Shown piece by piece: positions 35,182 through 46,228 of a stretch of DNA of 64,000 nt. The stretch spans positions 21,569 to 85,568 of the forward strand of contig NZ_LXQB01000023.1 in NCBI RefSeq assembly GCF_004421185.1, in the 5' to 3' direction. Below the pieces are notes generated by a model. That model saw nothing but the letters and a program-made list of their open reading frames with translations, made no database searches and was not told the origin of the DNA. Positions within the stretch are counted from its first letter, which is position 1. Each line of letters begins with the position of its first letter. The DNA comes from Methylacidiphilum sp. Yel. GTDB lineage: Bacteria; Verrucomicrobiota; Verrucomicrobiia; Methylacidiphilales; Methylacidiphilaceae. The translations under genes were made by a program, and so were the position numbers.

Positions 35182-36762
35182 TTATCGTATTATGTCATAG
35201 CTATAATCTGATTTTGCAGGAACGATTGTGTTTTTATCCATCTCATCAAAGATCTTATTCAAAATCCACACTAGAACATTCAATCCACCCTGATAGCCCC
35301 ATATCGGATAGCGATGATGATGATGCCTATCAAAAATAGGAAATCCAATACGAATCAAGGGAGTGCCCGTATCCCTTTCGAGATATTTAGCATAGGTGTT
35401 ACCGATTAAAAAATCTACAGGCTCTGTAAAGAGCAGCGAGCGCATATGCCACAGGTCTTTGCCAGCATAAACACTGCCATTTTTGCCAAAAGGAGAAGCC
35501 TCAAGAAGGGTTTTTGCTTTTTCTTCCCATTCTTTTCCACCATTGGTACATAAGACATGAATCGGTTCGGCTCCCAGTTCCAAAAGAAAACCAGTAAGAC
35601 CAAGGGTCATATCCGGATCTCCAAACAGAGCAAAGCGCTTCCCATGAATATGGGCATTGGAATCCGCTATGGCATCAACAAGCCTTCCCCGTTCTTTTTC
35701 AAGTTCTTCAGGGATAGGCTTCCCAGTCAACTTACTGATTTCCATAAGGAATGCATCGGTCGCTCGCACTCCTATTGGGCAATGGAAGACAGCAGTTTGT
35801 TGGCCCTTCTCATTTATGTAAGAGATAGTTTTTTCTGTGCAAAATCCTTGGATGGAAACCGTAGCTTTTGAATGAATAGCATCAGAAATCTCAGTGAGTT
35901 TTGTTCCCCCATCATACATTCGGAATGTCCCATCGGTTGGGGTATCCCAAACATCGCTATTATCAGAAAGAATCAAATAGTTAACCCCCATCAAACTAAG
36001 CATTCTTTTTAATTCCCTCATATTGCCTACAGTATAAGGGTCAAAGCCTCCAATAATATTGATTCGATCCACAGGCTTTCTTTCTAGTGGTGGCACAGTT
36101 CCCGCTTTACCATCCCAAAAATAGCTCAGTATCCCTTTCATCATATTGTCGTAGCCTGTAATATGGCTTCCAACAAAGGATGGGGTATGGGCAAAAGGAA
36201 CGTCAAAGTCTTGGGGAATGCTGCCTTTATCCCTTGCATTTTTTATAAAGGCATTGAGATCATCGCCAATCACCTCAGCCATACAAGTAGTGGAGACAGC
36301 GATCATTTTTGGTTTGTATAAAGAAAAAGAATTAGCCAGCCCATCAATCATGTTGTTAAGCCCACCAAAGACAGCCGCATCCTCAGTCATAGAAGAGGAG
36401 ACACAGCTGGAGGGTTCTTTAAAATGCCGACTAAAATGGCTCCGAAAATAAGCCACACAGCCCTGGGAGCCATGAACAAAGGGCAGGGTTCCTTCAAATC
36501 CCACTGCCGCAAAGATGGCTCCCAGGGGTTGGCAGGCTTTGGAAGGATTTATGGATATGGCTTCTCGTGCGAAATTTTTTTCTCTGTACTCCCAGCTTTT
36601 TGTCCATTCCCTAATTTTTTCAACCTCTTCAGCAGGTACTGGATTTTCAAACTCACATTTTTTCTTTTCGAACATCTCTAAGTACTGAGGTTGTCTAAAC
36701 AGATTAAAATGATCGAGCACATTGTCAGCATTTTGGCTTTTTGCCTTTTCTGTCCTTTCCAT
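35182..36762 (-). CDS. nifK: NifK, MoFe protein beta subunit
   Basis: A 526-residue MoFe beta chain. P-cluster cysteines are in [24 protein letters not shown] and [14 protein letters not shown], as in other NifK proteins; an N-terminal extension of about 50 residues ([15 protein letters not shown]) is typical of the long NifK form. With NifD it forms the alpha2beta2 enzyme that reduces N2. It is 43 bases after nifD. Confidence 0.96.
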   Translation of the reverse strand: MERTEKAKSQNADNVLDHFNLFRQPQYLEMFEKKKCEFENPVPAEEVEKIREWTKSWEYREKNFAREAISINPSKACQPLGAIFAAVGFEGTLPFVHGSQGCVAYFRSHFSRHFKEPSSCVSSSMTEDAAVFGGLNNMIDGLANSFSLYKPKMIAVSTTCMAEVIGDDLNAFIKNARDKGSIPQDFDVPFAHTPSFVGSHITGYDNMMKGILSYFWDGKAGTVPPLERKPVDRINIIGGFDPYTVGNMRELKRMLSLMGVNYLILSDNSDVWDTPTDGTFRMYDGGTKLTEISDAIHSKATVSIQGFCTEKTISYINEKGQQTAVFHCPIGVRATDAFLMEISKLTGKPIPEELEKERGRLVDAIADSNAHIHGKRFALFGDPDMTLGLTGFLLELGAEPIHVLCTNGGKEWEEKAKTLLEASPFGKNGSVYAGKDLWHMRSLLFTEPVDFLIGNTYAKYLERDTGTPLIRIGFPIFDRHHHHRYPIWGYQGGLNVLVWILNKIFDEMDKNTIVPAKSDYSYDIIR

Positions 36763-36805
36763 AATCCTCTCCTTTATTGTTAAGCTTTAGACTGAATCGG
36801 AAGCT

Positions 36806-38281
36806 TCATTGCTTTGTTTTCCAAGGCGCAGCAGTCATTTTCCACACCGGGCTATTGATCGCCATGTCCATGTCCCTAGCAAATATCGCAAAGCCATCAT
36901 ACCCATGATAAGGCCCAGAATAATCCCAGGAATGCATCTGGCGAAAAGGAAAGCCCATCTTCTGGAAAACATATTTTTCTTTGATTCCCGAACCCACTAG
37001 ATCGGGCTGAAGTGCTTCAACAAACTTTTCGAATTCGAAGCCTGTCACATCATCATAAATAAGGGTGCCATCCTTTACATAATGGGTGGTCCGCTGGTAA
37101 TCATCATTATGGCCAAACTCATAGCCAGTGCCAATGACTTCCATTCCCAAATCTTCATAAGCGCCAATGACATGCCTGGGTCTTAAGCCCCCCACAAAGA
37201 GCATTACTTTTTTGCCTTCTAACCTAGGCCTGTATTTGGCAATGACCTCATCGACCATTGGTTGATACTTAGCAATGACCTTTTCGGCACCTTCTTTAAT
37301 TTTATCGTCAAAAAAGCTAGCGATCTTCCGCAGCGATTCGGCTATTTTTGTTGGCCCAAAGAAGTTGTATTCTACCCATGGAATCCCAAATTTCTCTTCC
37401 ATGTACCGGCTGATGTAATTCATCGAACGATAACAGTGTAAAATATTGAGTTTGACTTTAGGGGTTCTCTCAAGCTCTTTTAAGCTACCATCTCCTGACC
37501 ATTGAGCCACAACGCGCAAACCCATTTCTTCAAGAAGGATGCGTGATGCCCAAGCATCCCCGCCAATGTTGTAATCACCAATAATAGCAACATCATAAGG
37601 AGTAGTAACAAACTCTTCTTTTTTGCCGGCCATTTTTTCTAGCACCCAATCCCTGATGCTATCATTGGCTATATGGTGACCTAAAGACTGCGAAACCCCT
37701 CTAAAACCTTCACATCGTACGGGTACAATTGTCTTGCCTCCGAAATCTTTACTTTTAGCTTTGGCCACCGCCTCAATATCATCTCCAATCAAGCCTATAG
37801 GACACTCCGACTGAATCGTAATACCCTTGTTCAAAGGAAAGAGTTCCTGCAGTTCTTCCAGAGCTTTCGCCAACTTCTTATCTCCCCCAAAGACAATGTC
37901 CTTTTCTTGGAAATCTGTCGTAAACTGCATGGTCACAAAGGTATCTACGCCTGTTGTGCCGATATAATAATTCCGACGTGAAGCCCATGAATATTGCCCA
38001 CACCCCACCGGTCCATGGCTAATATGGATCATATCTTTTATTGGTCCCCAGACCACCCCTTTGGATCCCGCATAAGCACATCCTCTGATGGTCATTACCC
38101 CAGGAAGCGATTTAATATTGGATTTTACGCCACAATCGGTCTTTCCAGCTTCATAAAGATTTAAGTGCTTTTCTCTTTTTTTTGCTGCCTTCTCTGGGTA
38201 GACTTGAAGCACCTCTTTGATAAGCGCTTTGTTCTTTTCCTTTAGCGTTACTGGTTGTGCGTTTTCAATCGTCAAACTCAT
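36806..38281 (-). CDS. nifD: NifD, MoFe protein alpha subunit
   Basis: The 491-residue chain has P-cluster cysteines in [24 protein letters not shown] and [11 protein letters not shown]; the substrate-side His in [13 protein letters not shown]; the FeMo-co Cys in [13 protein letters not shown]; and the FeMo-co His in [17 protein letters not shown]. These are the residues of Mo-nitrogenase rather than V- or Fe-only forms, and no anfG/vnfG is nearby. A hairpin lies in the gap from nifH. Confidence 0.97.
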   Translation of the reverse strand: MSLTIENAQPVTLKEKNKALIKEVLQVYPEKAAKKREKHLNLYEAGKTDCGVKSNIKSLPGVMTIRGCAYAGSKGVVWGPIKDMIHISHGPVGCGQYSWASRRNYYIGTTGVDTFVTMQFTTDFQEKDIVFGGDKKLAKALEELQELFPLNKGITIQSECPIGLIGDDIEAVAKAKSKDFGGKTIVPVRCEGFRGVSQSLGHHIANDSIRDWVLEKMAGKKEEFVTTPYDVAIIGDYNIGGDAWASRILLEEMGLRVVAQWSGDGSLKELERTPKVKLNILHCYRSMNYISRYMEEKFGIPWVEYNFFGPTKIAESLRKIASFFDDKIKEGAEKVIAKYQPMVDEVIAKYRPRLEGKKVMLFVGGLRPRHVIGAYEDLGMEVIGTGYEFGHNDDYQRTTHYVKDGTLIYDDVTGFEFEKFVEALQPDLVGSGIKEKYVFQKMGFPFRQMHSWDYSGPYHGYDGFAIFARDMDMAINSPVWKMTAAPWKTKQ

Positions 38282-38343
38282 AGATTTACTCCTTTTGTTC
38301 TGTGATTAGCTCCTCTCCAATGAGCTGTTCTATTTAGGGTCGA

Positions 38344-38377
38344 TCGAACCCCTCACTTCTATAGAGGAGGGGTTCGA
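38344..38377 (-). promoter_or_regulatory. Stable hairpin in the nifH-nifD gap
   Basis: TCGAACCCCTC (38344-38354) and GAGGGGTTCGA (38367-38377) form a perfect 11-bp stem around a 12-base loop, in the 112-base gap between nifH and nifD. No T-run follows, so it is more likely an mRNA-stabilising or processing element, which would raise nifH mRNA over nifDK, than a terminator. Confidence 0.65.
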
Positions 38378-38393
38378 CTTTCCATAGTCGCAA

Positions 38394-39361
<968 letters not shown>

Positions 39362-39511
39362 ACATGTAGAACCGTTATAAAAGCATCCTTTGCCCCATCT
39401 CTATGGTTCTGTAGTCTACAAGCAAAACTTTTAGGCTCTATTCTTCCCATTCTTGGGAGAAGACCAGGGAGGAGTCTCTCCTATCACTTGTTCGACACAG
39501 ATTGGATTGGC

Positions 39512-39527
39512 TGTTAAAAAAAAGACA
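39512..39527. promoter_or_regulatory. NifA upstream activator sequence between nifH and nifV
   Basis: TGT at 39512-39514 and ACA at 39525-39527 are ten bases apart. The box is about 150 bases above the nifH promoter and about 70 bases above the nifV promoter, so it could serve both divergent genes. Confidence 0.7.
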
Positions 39528-39595
39528 AAAGAAAAATATTTTGTCGAATTCTTTACATTATTGGATGTTTCAATGCTCAAACTGGAGAAATCTGA

Positions 39596-39611
39596 TGGCA
39601 TACATTCTGCT
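39596..39611 (+). promoter_or_regulatory. Sigma-54 promoter for nifV
   Basis: The plus strand reads TGGCATACATTCTGCT, with GG and GC ten bases apart. The GC is only 13 bases from the GTG at 39623, so transcription would start at or beside the start codon. Confidence 0.78.
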
Positions 39612-39622
39612 TCTACCTGTAC

Positions 39623-40783
39623 GTGGGGACAAGACAAAAGATTTTGTTAGCTGACACAACCTTACGAGACGGAGAGCAAACTCCAGGAGTTGCATTCAGT
39701 CCTAATCAAAAGGCGCTGATTGCTAAACGGTTAGCGCAATGTGGCCTCAGAGAAATTGAAGCAGGCACCCCATCGATCGGAAAAGTAGAAATGGAAGCCT
39801 TCGATAAAATTCTTTCCCTTGGACTTTCTGCTCGGGTCATGGCATGGGGAAGAATGACGGAGGAAGATCTAAAGGCAGTCAAGCTATCTGGAGCAACTAC
39901 TGTCAACCTCTCCATACCCCTTTCTGACATTCAGATTTCAACAAAACTCCAGACGACCCGATCCTCTGTGCTAGAAAAAATAAAAAAATATGTATCGAAA
40001 GCCAAGGACATGGGCCTTGAAGTGGCTGTGGGAGGAGAAGATGCCTCCCGAGCAGATGAACATTTTTTAATGGATGCCATTGAAGTTTCTCAACAAAGCG
40101 GTGCCTTCCGATTTCGCTATGCTGATACTGTTGGTATTCTCGATCCTATTCAAACCTACAAAATCATTTCCAAGTTAAAAAAAATCACTCCCCTGCTTTT
40201 GGAATTCCATGGACATGATGATTTTGGCATGGCAACAGCCAATTCAATAGCTGCCTGGCATGCTGGTGTTGATTCTCTCAGTCTTACCGCTTGTGGTCTT
40301 GGAGAAAGAGCAGGGAATGGATCGCTTGAAGAAGTTGCCTTTTTCCTTTCTCTTCGTGAAAATGTAGATAGCGGCATAGATCTGAAGGCACTTTTTTCCT
40401 TGTGTTTCTTAGTTGCTCGGTTCAGTGGAAGGAAAATTCCTCGTTGGAAAAGTATCCTAGGGAAAGATATTTTTCTGCACGAATCAGGCATTCATGTTGA
40501 TGGAATTCTTAAAAACCCAAGAAATTATGAACCTTTCAATCCGACTATTATAGGCCGCAAGCATCGGTTTATTCTTGGGAAACATTCAGGAAGAAAATCC
40601 GTTCTTTGGACCTACGAAAAACTGGGAATCCTATTATCAGAAGAACAGGCCAAAAGAATATTGGATCAGATTAGGGATTTTGCAATAAACAACAAAAGAA
40701 CTCCTTCAAAAGAGCAATTAATAGGCTTTGTCGATACTCCTAAGGCCTTTCCTTCAGCTAGCCCAATCGAAAAAAGCTGTTAA
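39623..40783 (+). CDS. nifV: NifV homocitrate synthase
   Basis: A 386-residue enzyme of the LeuA/homocitrate synthase family. DTTLRDGEQTPGVAF is the divalent-metal/catalytic start motif, and LEFHGHDDFGMATAN and LTACGLGERAGNGSLEEV are the standard metal and acetyl-CoA motifs. It condenses acetyl-CoA and 2-oxoglutarate to homocitrate, the organic ligand of FeMo-co. GTG 39623 gives ten residues before DTTLRDGE, as in other NifV; there is no ribosome site before it, consistent with a leaderless mRNA. It is convergent with cysH, 16 bases apart. Confidence 0.93.
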   Translation: MGTRQKILLADTTLRDGEQTPGVAFSPNQKALIAKRLAQCGLREIEAGTPSIGKVEMEAFDKILSLGLSARVMAWGRMTEEDLKAVKLSGATTVNLSIPLSDIQISTKLQTTRSSVLEKIKKYVSKAKDMGLEVAVGGEDASRADEHFLMDAIEVSQQSGAFRFRYADTVGILDPIQTYKIISKLKKITPLLLEFHGHDDFGMATANSIAAWHAGVDSLSLTACGLGERAGNGSLEEVAFFLSLRENVDSGIDLKALFSLCFLVARFSGRKIPRWKSILGKDIFLHESGIHVDGILKNPRNYEPFNPTIIGRKHRFILGKHSGRKSVLWTYEKLGILLSEEQAKRILDQIRDFAINNKRTPSKEQLIGFVDTPKAFPSASPIEKSC

Positions 40784-40799
40784 CCTCCTCACCCATTAT

Positions 40800-41528
40800 C
40801 TAGCGCCCTTGGAAAGTTTCCTTTGCTTCATGCAGACCGCATTCTCTTTTTATGCCAAAGAATCGGGTTTGCTCTGGAAGCATCCCTGCTTCAAGTTTGC
40901 TTGTCGTATGAATATCTCCTATGGAAACATATCCCTCGAAAGCCAGTGGATGCATCGGCAGTTTGTTCTTATAGATAAACTCGTTGATTCTCTCCGTTGT
41001 CCAATCGGCTATGGGATGCAGCTTTGCCCGATCCCAATGCCAGGTTAAAATAAGGATGTTTCTTCTAGTCGAAGCTTGTTCCCTGCGCAACCCAGAAATC
41101 CAACAACGGGCCTCAAGTTCTTCCAAAGAACGGATCATGGGCTCAACTTTCATAATCTGATTATACTTTTCTATGCCCTCTTTGCCTTGCTCCCAGAGTT
41201 TTCCGTAGCGTGCTTCAAACCAAGCAGGAGAAAGAGCTGGCCTATATACTTTTAGATTAATTTTCAATTCTTCTACTAGTCTATCTATATAGCGGTAAGT
41301 TTCTGGGAAAAGATAGCCCGTATCGATCACTACAACAGGAATTTCTGGCCAGACAGAAAGAACAAGCTTGAGTGTGACAACCGATTGAGCTCCAAAACTC
41401 GAGCTTAATATTACTTTTCTTTCGAAAAAATCGAGCGCCCAACTAATACGCTCCAAGGCATCTTTTTTTTCCAAAAGCCGGTTATATTCCTGGAGTGAAT
41501 CGAACAATTCTTTTTTCATTGCTTTCAT
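40800..41528 (-). CDS. cysH: Phosphoadenylyl-sulfate reductase
   Basis: The 242-residue protein has the PP-loop (ILSSSFGAQSVVTLKL), VVIDTGYLFPETYRYID, and the C-terminal catalytic KRECGLH. The additional Cys-Cys pairs that bind [4Fe-4S] in APS reductases are absent, so it is the thioredoxin-dependent PAPS reductase type, which agrees with an APS kinase domain in the neighbouring CysNC. It makes sulfite from PAPS. It is divergent from cysD. Confidence 0.92.
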   Translation of the reverse strand: MKAMKKELFDSLQEYNRLLEKKDALERISWALDFFERKVILSSSFGAQSVVTLKLVLSVWPEIPVVVIDTGYLFPETYRYIDRLVEELKINLKVYRPALSPAWFEARYGKLWEQGKEGIEKYNQIMKVEPMIRSLEELEARCWISGLRREQASTRRNILILTWHWDRAKLHPIADWTTERINEFIYKNKLPMHPLAFEGYVSIGDIHTTSKLEAGMLPEQTRFFGIKRECGLHEAKETFQGR

Positions 41529-41597
41529 TTTGGTTGTTGAAAAAAAATAGTTGTAAAAATAAAAGATTCAAATAAAACTATATTCACTCTATAGAAT

Positions 41598-42401
41598 ATG
41601 CAGAATTTAGACAACTTAGAATCACAAAGTATTTTTATTTTTCGAGAAGCTCGCTATGCTTTTAAAAATCTAGCAATGCTCTGGTCAATGGGGAAGGATT
41701 CAAACGTGCTCCTTTGGCTTGCCAAGAAAGCCTTTTGTGGACATATTCCTTTCCCTATCATCCATATTGATACGACTTATGAATTTCCTCAAATGCTCGA
41801 ATTTCGTTCTTGGGCAAAAGAATATTACGGCTTTGAATTGATTGTTAAAATTAACCAAGAAGCCATTGAGCGCGGCATTAGCTATAAGACGCATGATCCT
41901 GTCACAGTGACCCACGAGCTCAAAACGGTGGCCCTCAAGCAGGCGTTGGAAGAATACAAATGGGATGGTCTTATTACGGGCATACGAAGAGACGAAGACG
42001 GCGTTCGGGCTAAAGAAAGATACTTTTCCCCTAGAAACCAGTCTATGGAATGGGAATACAAAAACCAACCACCAGAATTTTGGAATCTGTTTTTGGCTAC
42101 TCTTCCTAATAATGGCCATGTGAGAATACAGCCCCTTCTTGATTGGACCGAACTCGATATCTGGCTTTATATTAAACGGGAAAACATCCCTATTCCTTCC
42201 CTCTATTTTTCAAAAGATGGAAAACGGTATCGTTCCTTAGGCTGTTGGCCCATCACGCATCCAGTAGCAAGCCATGCCTCAACCATTGATGAAATTATAG
42301 AAGAACTTTATCATACAAAGACTTCGGAAAGAGCGGGCAGAGCCCAAGATCATGCGGAGCCTAATGCGATGCAAAAACTCCGAGCCAAAGGTTTTCTTTA
42401 A
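41598..42401 (+). CDS. cysD: Sulfate adenylyltransferase subunit 2
   Basis: A 267-residue PP-loop protein. Core motifs: FREARYAFKNLAMLWSMGKDSNVLLWLAKKAF, HIDTTYEFPQMLEFR, GIRRDEDGVRAKERYFSPRN and LGCWPITHPVAS. It adenylates sulfate using ATP, driven by the GTPase CysN. It is 10 to 46 bases from cysNC depending on the start of the latter. Confidence 0.94.
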   Translation: MQNLDNLESQSIFIFREARYAFKNLAMLWSMGKDSNVLLWLAKKAFCGHIPFPIIHIDTTYEFPQMLEFRSWAKEYYGFELIVKINQEAIERGISYKTHDPVTVTHELKTVALKQALEEYKWDGLITGIRRDEDGVRAKERYFSPRNQSMEWEYKNQPPEFWNLFLATLPNNGHVRIQPLLDWTELDIWLYIKRENIPIPSLYFSKDGKRYRSLGCWPITHPVASHASTIDEIIEELYHTKTSERAGRAQDHAEPNAMQKLRAKGFL

Positions 42402-42447
42402 TTCTTAAAAAGTGATTCGATTCTCAATCGAGCTACGAGACAAAACA

Positions 42448-44364
42448 ATGAATAACCTTTTACCTTTAGGGACTAAGACCTTTAACATTGTTTTTGCTGG
42501 TCATGTCGATCATGGCAAATCGACATTGATCGGTAGAATTTTGTGGGATACAGATAGCGTTCCTAAAGAAAAAAAAGAAGCAGCCATAGCTTATTGCCAA
42601 AAGAACAGAATCGAGTTTGAATATGCTTTTCTTTTGGATTCTCTCTTAGAAGAAAGAACCCAAAACATTACCATCGATGTCACTGAAGTAACCTTCTTTT
42701 ATGGAGAGCGAAGATTTAGAATTATTGATGCTCCAGGGCATTTGGAATTTTTAAAAAATATGATTAGTGGAGCAACAAAAGCTGATTGTGCCGTTCTTGT
42801 CATCGATTCTTCTGTTGGTATTGGAGAACAGACAAAACGGCACGCCATGCTCCTTGCTCTCCTTGGAATAAAACAGATAGTGGTGGCACTCAATAAATTC
42901 GATCTGGTTCATTATAGCCTTCAAGCATATAAAATTCTTCACAACGAATGTATTCAACTTCTTGAGAAGTTAGAATTACCCTGTAACTTTGTCATTCCAC
43001 TTTCGGCAAAATCTGGTGAAAACATAATCAAACGCTCCCCGCATTTATCTTGGTATGAAGGCAAACCCCTTCTTGAAGCCTTAGTAGGGTTAGAAATTTC
43101 AGCTTCTCCAGAGAACTCCCCCCTTCGCTTTCCTATCCAGGATGTTTTCAGGTTTGATGAACGCAGGCTTTTAGCTGGTAGAATTGAATCAGGAAAGTTG
43201 CAATGCGGAGATTTAATTGCTTTTTACCCTTCGGCTAAAAAGAGCAAAGTCAAGGCAATACACCATTGGCCTGCCGAGAGTTCCCCTCAGGTTGTCTTTG
43301 CTGGCAAATCCACAGCTATTCAACTGGAAGAAGAAATTTTCGTAGAAAGAGGTGAAATCATCGCTCATGAAAACTCTCCTCCCATAGTCGCTACGGATTT
43401 TTTTGCAAGAATATTCTGGCTAGGAGATCATCCGCTTGCCATTGGGGCCCCGTATACTTTCCGACTTGCCACTCAACAAAGCATTGCCAGAGTGTTACAA
43501 ATCCAGCGGGTTATTGATGCTACAACCTTAGAGGACCTACAGCCCGTGCCTATGGAAGTTAAGAAAAATGAGACCGCCGAGGTGATTTTTCGCACCTCAG
43601 CACCCATCGCCTGTGATTTGTTTGAAAACGTCCAGACGACAGGCCGGTTTGTATTCGCTGACCAAAATAGAATTGCTGGTGGTGGAATCATCCTCAAGGC
43701 TTTGCCAAGCAAACCGGTGCATGAAATCAAAGGAAGATCACGGATTAGTGCTGCACAAAGGGCTAAATTTCTGGGACATCGCAGTGGGGTTTTTTGGATG
43801 ACCGGTCTCTCGGGTTCAGGCAAAACGACCCTTTCCAACCGACTCGAACAGATACTCTTCCATAGAGGCATTCTTGCTTATGTGATCGACGGAGATGAGC
43901 TCCGAGGGGGGCTTAGCAAGGATTTAGGTTTCGATGCGCAAGATCGCAAAGAAAATATTCGTCGGGCTGCTGAGACAGCAAAAACTCTTGCTAAATCTGG
44001 CCTTGTTGTCATCGTCGCACTAATTTCTCCTTTTGAGGAAGACAGGAAAAATGCTCGCTCGATCTGTGAAAAAGATGGCATCCTTTTCAAAGAGATCTAT
44101 GTCGATGCACCAATTGAAATTTGTAAATCCCGGGATCCTAAATTTCTTTATCTCAAAGCAAGCAAAGGAGAAATTCCCAAGATGACGGGGCTTGATTCTC
44201 CTTATGAACCCCCTAGCAACTGTGATCTTCATCTTTTGACCGCACAGGAATCGATTGAAACCTGCCTGGAGAAATTACTGGATTTCATCGTGCCTCTAGT
44301 TCGTATATCTCCTGATAAAGAAAGGGAACTGGGCCTGTTGGAGGATCCAGCCGCTGAAATTTAA
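42448..44364 (+). CDS. cysNC: Bifunctional CysN GTPase/CysC APS kinase
   Basis: The N-terminal 430 residues are the CysN GTPase with FAGHVDHGKST, the DAPGH motif and NKFD. The C-terminal 190 residues are an APS kinase with GLSGSGKTTLSN, VIDGDELRGGLSKDLGF and a KFLYLKASKGEIPKMTG stretch. ATG 42448 (MNNLLPLG) is preferred; the ORF extends to a GTG at 42412 without a ribosome site. The fused enzyme turns sulfate to APS and then PAPS for CysH. Confidence 0.94.
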   Translation: MNNLLPLGTKTFNIVFAGHVDHGKSTLIGRILWDTDSVPKEKKEAAIAYCQKNRIEFEYAFLLDSLLEERTQNITIDVTEVTFFYGERRFRIIDAPGHLEFLKNMISGATKADCAVLVIDSSVGIGEQTKRHAMLLALLGIKQIVVALNKFDLVHYSLQAYKILHNECIQLLEKLELPCNFVIPLSAKSGENIIKRSPHLSWYEGKPLLEALVGLEISASPENSPLRFPIQDVFRFDERRLLAGRIESGKLQCGDLIAFYPSAKKSKVKAIHHWPAESSPQVVFAGKSTAIQLEEEIFVERGEIIAHENSPPIVATDFFARIFWLGDHPLAIGAPYTFRLATQQSIARVLQIQRVIDATTLEDLQPVPMEVKKNETAEVIFRTSAPIACDLFENVQTTGRFVFADQNRIAGGGIILKALPSKPVHEIKGRSRISAAQRAKFLGHRSGVFWMTGLSGSGKTTLSNRLEQILFHRGILAYVIDGDELRGGLSKDLGFDAQDRKENIRRAAETAKTLAKSGLVVIVALISPFEEDRKNARSICEKDGILFKEIYVDAPIEICKSRDPKFLYLKASKGEIPKMTGLDSPYEPPSNCDLHLLTAQESIETCLEKLLDFIVPLVRISPDKERELGLLEDPAAEI

Positions 44365-44500
44365 AGGCTTTATAACAAAAGCAGAAGACAGAGCGCTTTT
44401 CTTTTAGAGTTTGGCAAGAGGAAAGAGGTTAGGAAGGCTACAGGCACCCTTCTATATGAGTGGAAAAAGTAAGAAAAACACAGAGCAGCCAAGCTCTATC

Positions 44501-44908
44501 CTATGGAGAAGGCTCTTCTTTTTCAGCTAAGAGGGGATATTTCCAAATGGGTACATCCGATTTTAATCTATTGATGAATTCTTGCGCTAGTTGAAACGCC
44601 TCCGAGCGATGCGTGCTATAGATCCTTAAAAAAACTGAAGGCTCTCCAACAGCAACGGGTCCAATCCTATGAAACACTTCTAGTCGTTGGCATGGGTATT
44701 TTTTCAAAAGTTCTTGAGCGATTTCATAAAGAAGCCCTTTAGCCATCGATATGTAAGATTCATAATGAAGAGCCGCTATCTTTTGGCCCCCTTCACTACT
44801 TCTAACTAATCCCCAAAACTCTACGACAGCTCCGCTTTCTCCACTCAAAGGCAAGCGCAGAGGAGCTATATGGAGTGGTTTATCGGTCATTTCAATCTCA
44901 ATTTTCAT
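44501..44908 (-). CDS. moaE: MoaE, molybdopterin synthase large subunit
   Basis: A 135-residue protein (from ATG 44908). Motifs typical of MoaE are GAVVEFWGLVRSSEGGQKIAALHYESYI, RLEVFHRIGPVAVGEPSVFLRIYSTHRSEAF and SDVPIWKYPLL, including the catalytic Lys residues. With MoaD it inserts sulfur into cPMP to form molybdopterin. It overlaps or abuts moaD, so the longer GTG form at 44920 is possible. Confidence 0.93.
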   Translation of the reverse strand: MKIEIEMTDKPLHIAPLRLPLSGESGAVVEFWGLVRSSEGGQKIAALHYESYISMAKGLLYEIAQELLKKYPCQRLEVFHRIGPVAVGEPSVFLRIYSTHRSEAFQLAQEFINRLKSDVPIWKYPLLAEKEEPSP

Positions 44909-44912
44909 AAGG

Positions 44913-45206
44913 TTACCCACCGCTGACAGGAGGAATAATAGCCATTTCTTCTGCCTCTTCTATCGGCTGATCCCATGAAGCATAACGTTGATCAATGGCG
45001 ACACGAGCCCCATGGATTTTTTCAAAAAAAGAGGGTTCTATCTCAAGGACAATTTCCCGGGGGGTTTTCGACCTATCCACAACAAGCATTTTTTCTGTAA
45101 ATCCAAGTAGCTCTTTAGCCTGAGCAAAAGCCAATATTCTTATGGTTTCCGTTCCAACAGGTTCTTTTGCTACTCTAGGTTCTTTTTCCATACACCAAAC
45201 TTTCAA
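44913..45206 (-). CDS. moaD: MoaD, molybdopterin synthase small (sulfur-carrier) subunit
   Basis: A 97-residue ubiquitin-fold protein ending in the essential Gly-Gly (IPPVSGG), which carries the thiocarboxylate. ILAFAQAKELLGFTEK is the first strand-helix region. An N-terminal extension of about 20 residues precedes it; an alternative ATG at 45191 gives a slightly shorter form. It overlaps moaA by four bases. Confidence 0.9.
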   Translation of the reverse strand: MKVWCMEKEPRVAKEPVGTETIRILAFAQAKELLGFTEKMLVVDRSKTPREIVLEIEPSFFEKIHGARVAIDQRYASWDQPIEEAEEMAIIPPVSGG

Positions 45207-46213
45207 CCTCCAATAGAAGTCATAACTCTTCCAGGATTATAGTTTTCTCTAAAGGAATGTTCGGGAGGCTTCCTCTGCAAAGCCAATTCAAAAGCTTTAT
45301 ATATTTTCAAAGGATCAACAGAGGGCCTTAAAAAAGGCTTTATGTCTATCTCAAGATGATTTCCCAAACAAGGCCTTATAAAGCCGTCGCTCGTTAGACG
45401 CATCTTATTACAGTTATCACAAAAATGGAAATCAGAGATCGCACCAATAAAACCCACAATAGCATTACGTTTTTTCATCCAGAAGTATTTAGCCGGCCCT
45501 TGTCCTAGTTTATAATCTAATGGCTCTAAGTCGTCCTGTTTCTCTAACCGTTTTTTTAATTCCGCTACGGAGAGAAAATTTTCTTTAGAAATCTTACCCG
45601 TGTAACTTATAGGCATTAATTCAATAAACCGAATAACCAGATTTTTTTCCGAAGCCCATTCGATTAAAGGCAAAAACTCTTCTTCGTTGATACCTCGAAG
45701 AAGGACCGTATTGATCTTGACTGATTCAATACCCACTTTTTGGCATTCCTCGATGCCTTCCAATACAGGGGCAATTTCTCCACCAGTAATCTTTTTGTAA
45801 AGAGCAGGATTAAGACAATCCAGACTAACGTTCACCCCAGCTATATTGGCTTCTTTCAGCTTTCGGGCATAGAGTCCGAGCAAGGTTCCATTGGTAGAAA
45901 GCCGAACAGAACGGACTCCAGAAATTTTTGTCAATTGCCAAATAAAAGACACCGTGCCTTTTCTAACCAGTGGCTCTCCTCCAGTAATCCTGAAATCTTT
46001 AAACCCATGTCTTAAAGCACCATAAAAAATCGTCCAATAAATTTCCTCAAAGGAAAGAATATTTTCTTTTTTGGATAAAAACCCTAGATCTTGTGGAAAA
46101 CAGTAAACACAGCGCTCGTTACATCGATCAGTGACAGAAATTCGCAAGTAATGAACTTTTGCCGATCCCTGAAGACCTTGAAAAAAATTTGACTCCACAT
46201 TTTCCCTAAGCAT
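45203..46213 (-). CDS. moaA: MoaA, radical SAM GTP 3',8-cyclase
   Basis: The 336-residue protein has the radical SAM motif CNERCVYC near residue 32, RITGGEPLVRKG, LSTNGTLL, and a C-terminal Fe-S site CDNCNKMRLTSDGFIRPCL, and ends in the conserved Gly-Gly needed for activity. With MoaC it makes cPMP from GTP; moaC is not in the window. It is first of a compact moaA-D-E unit. Confidence 0.94.
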   Translation of the reverse strand: MLRENVESNFFQGLQGSAKVHYLRISVTDRCNERCVYCFPQDLGFLSKKENILSFEEIYWTIFYGALRHGFKDFRITGGEPLVRKGTVSFIWQLTKISGVRSVRLSTNGTLLGLYARKLKEANIAGVNVSLDCLNPALYKKITGGEIAPVLEGIEECQKVGIESVKINTVLLRGINEEEFLPLIEWASEKNLVIRFIELMPISYTGKISKENFLSVAELKKRLEKQDDLEPLDYKLGQGPAKYFWMKKRNAIVGFIGAISDFHFCDNCNKMRLTSDGFIRPCLGNHLEIDIKPFLRPSVDPLKIYKAFELALQRKPPEHSFRENYNPGRVMTSIGG

Positions 46214-46228
46214 AATTAAGAACTTTCC

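Noticed and set aside
36424..36681. Plus-strand ORFs inside nifK, nifD, nifE, nifN and other minus-strand genes.
   Set aside because: All are shadows of strongly supported coding sequences and have no independent evidence.
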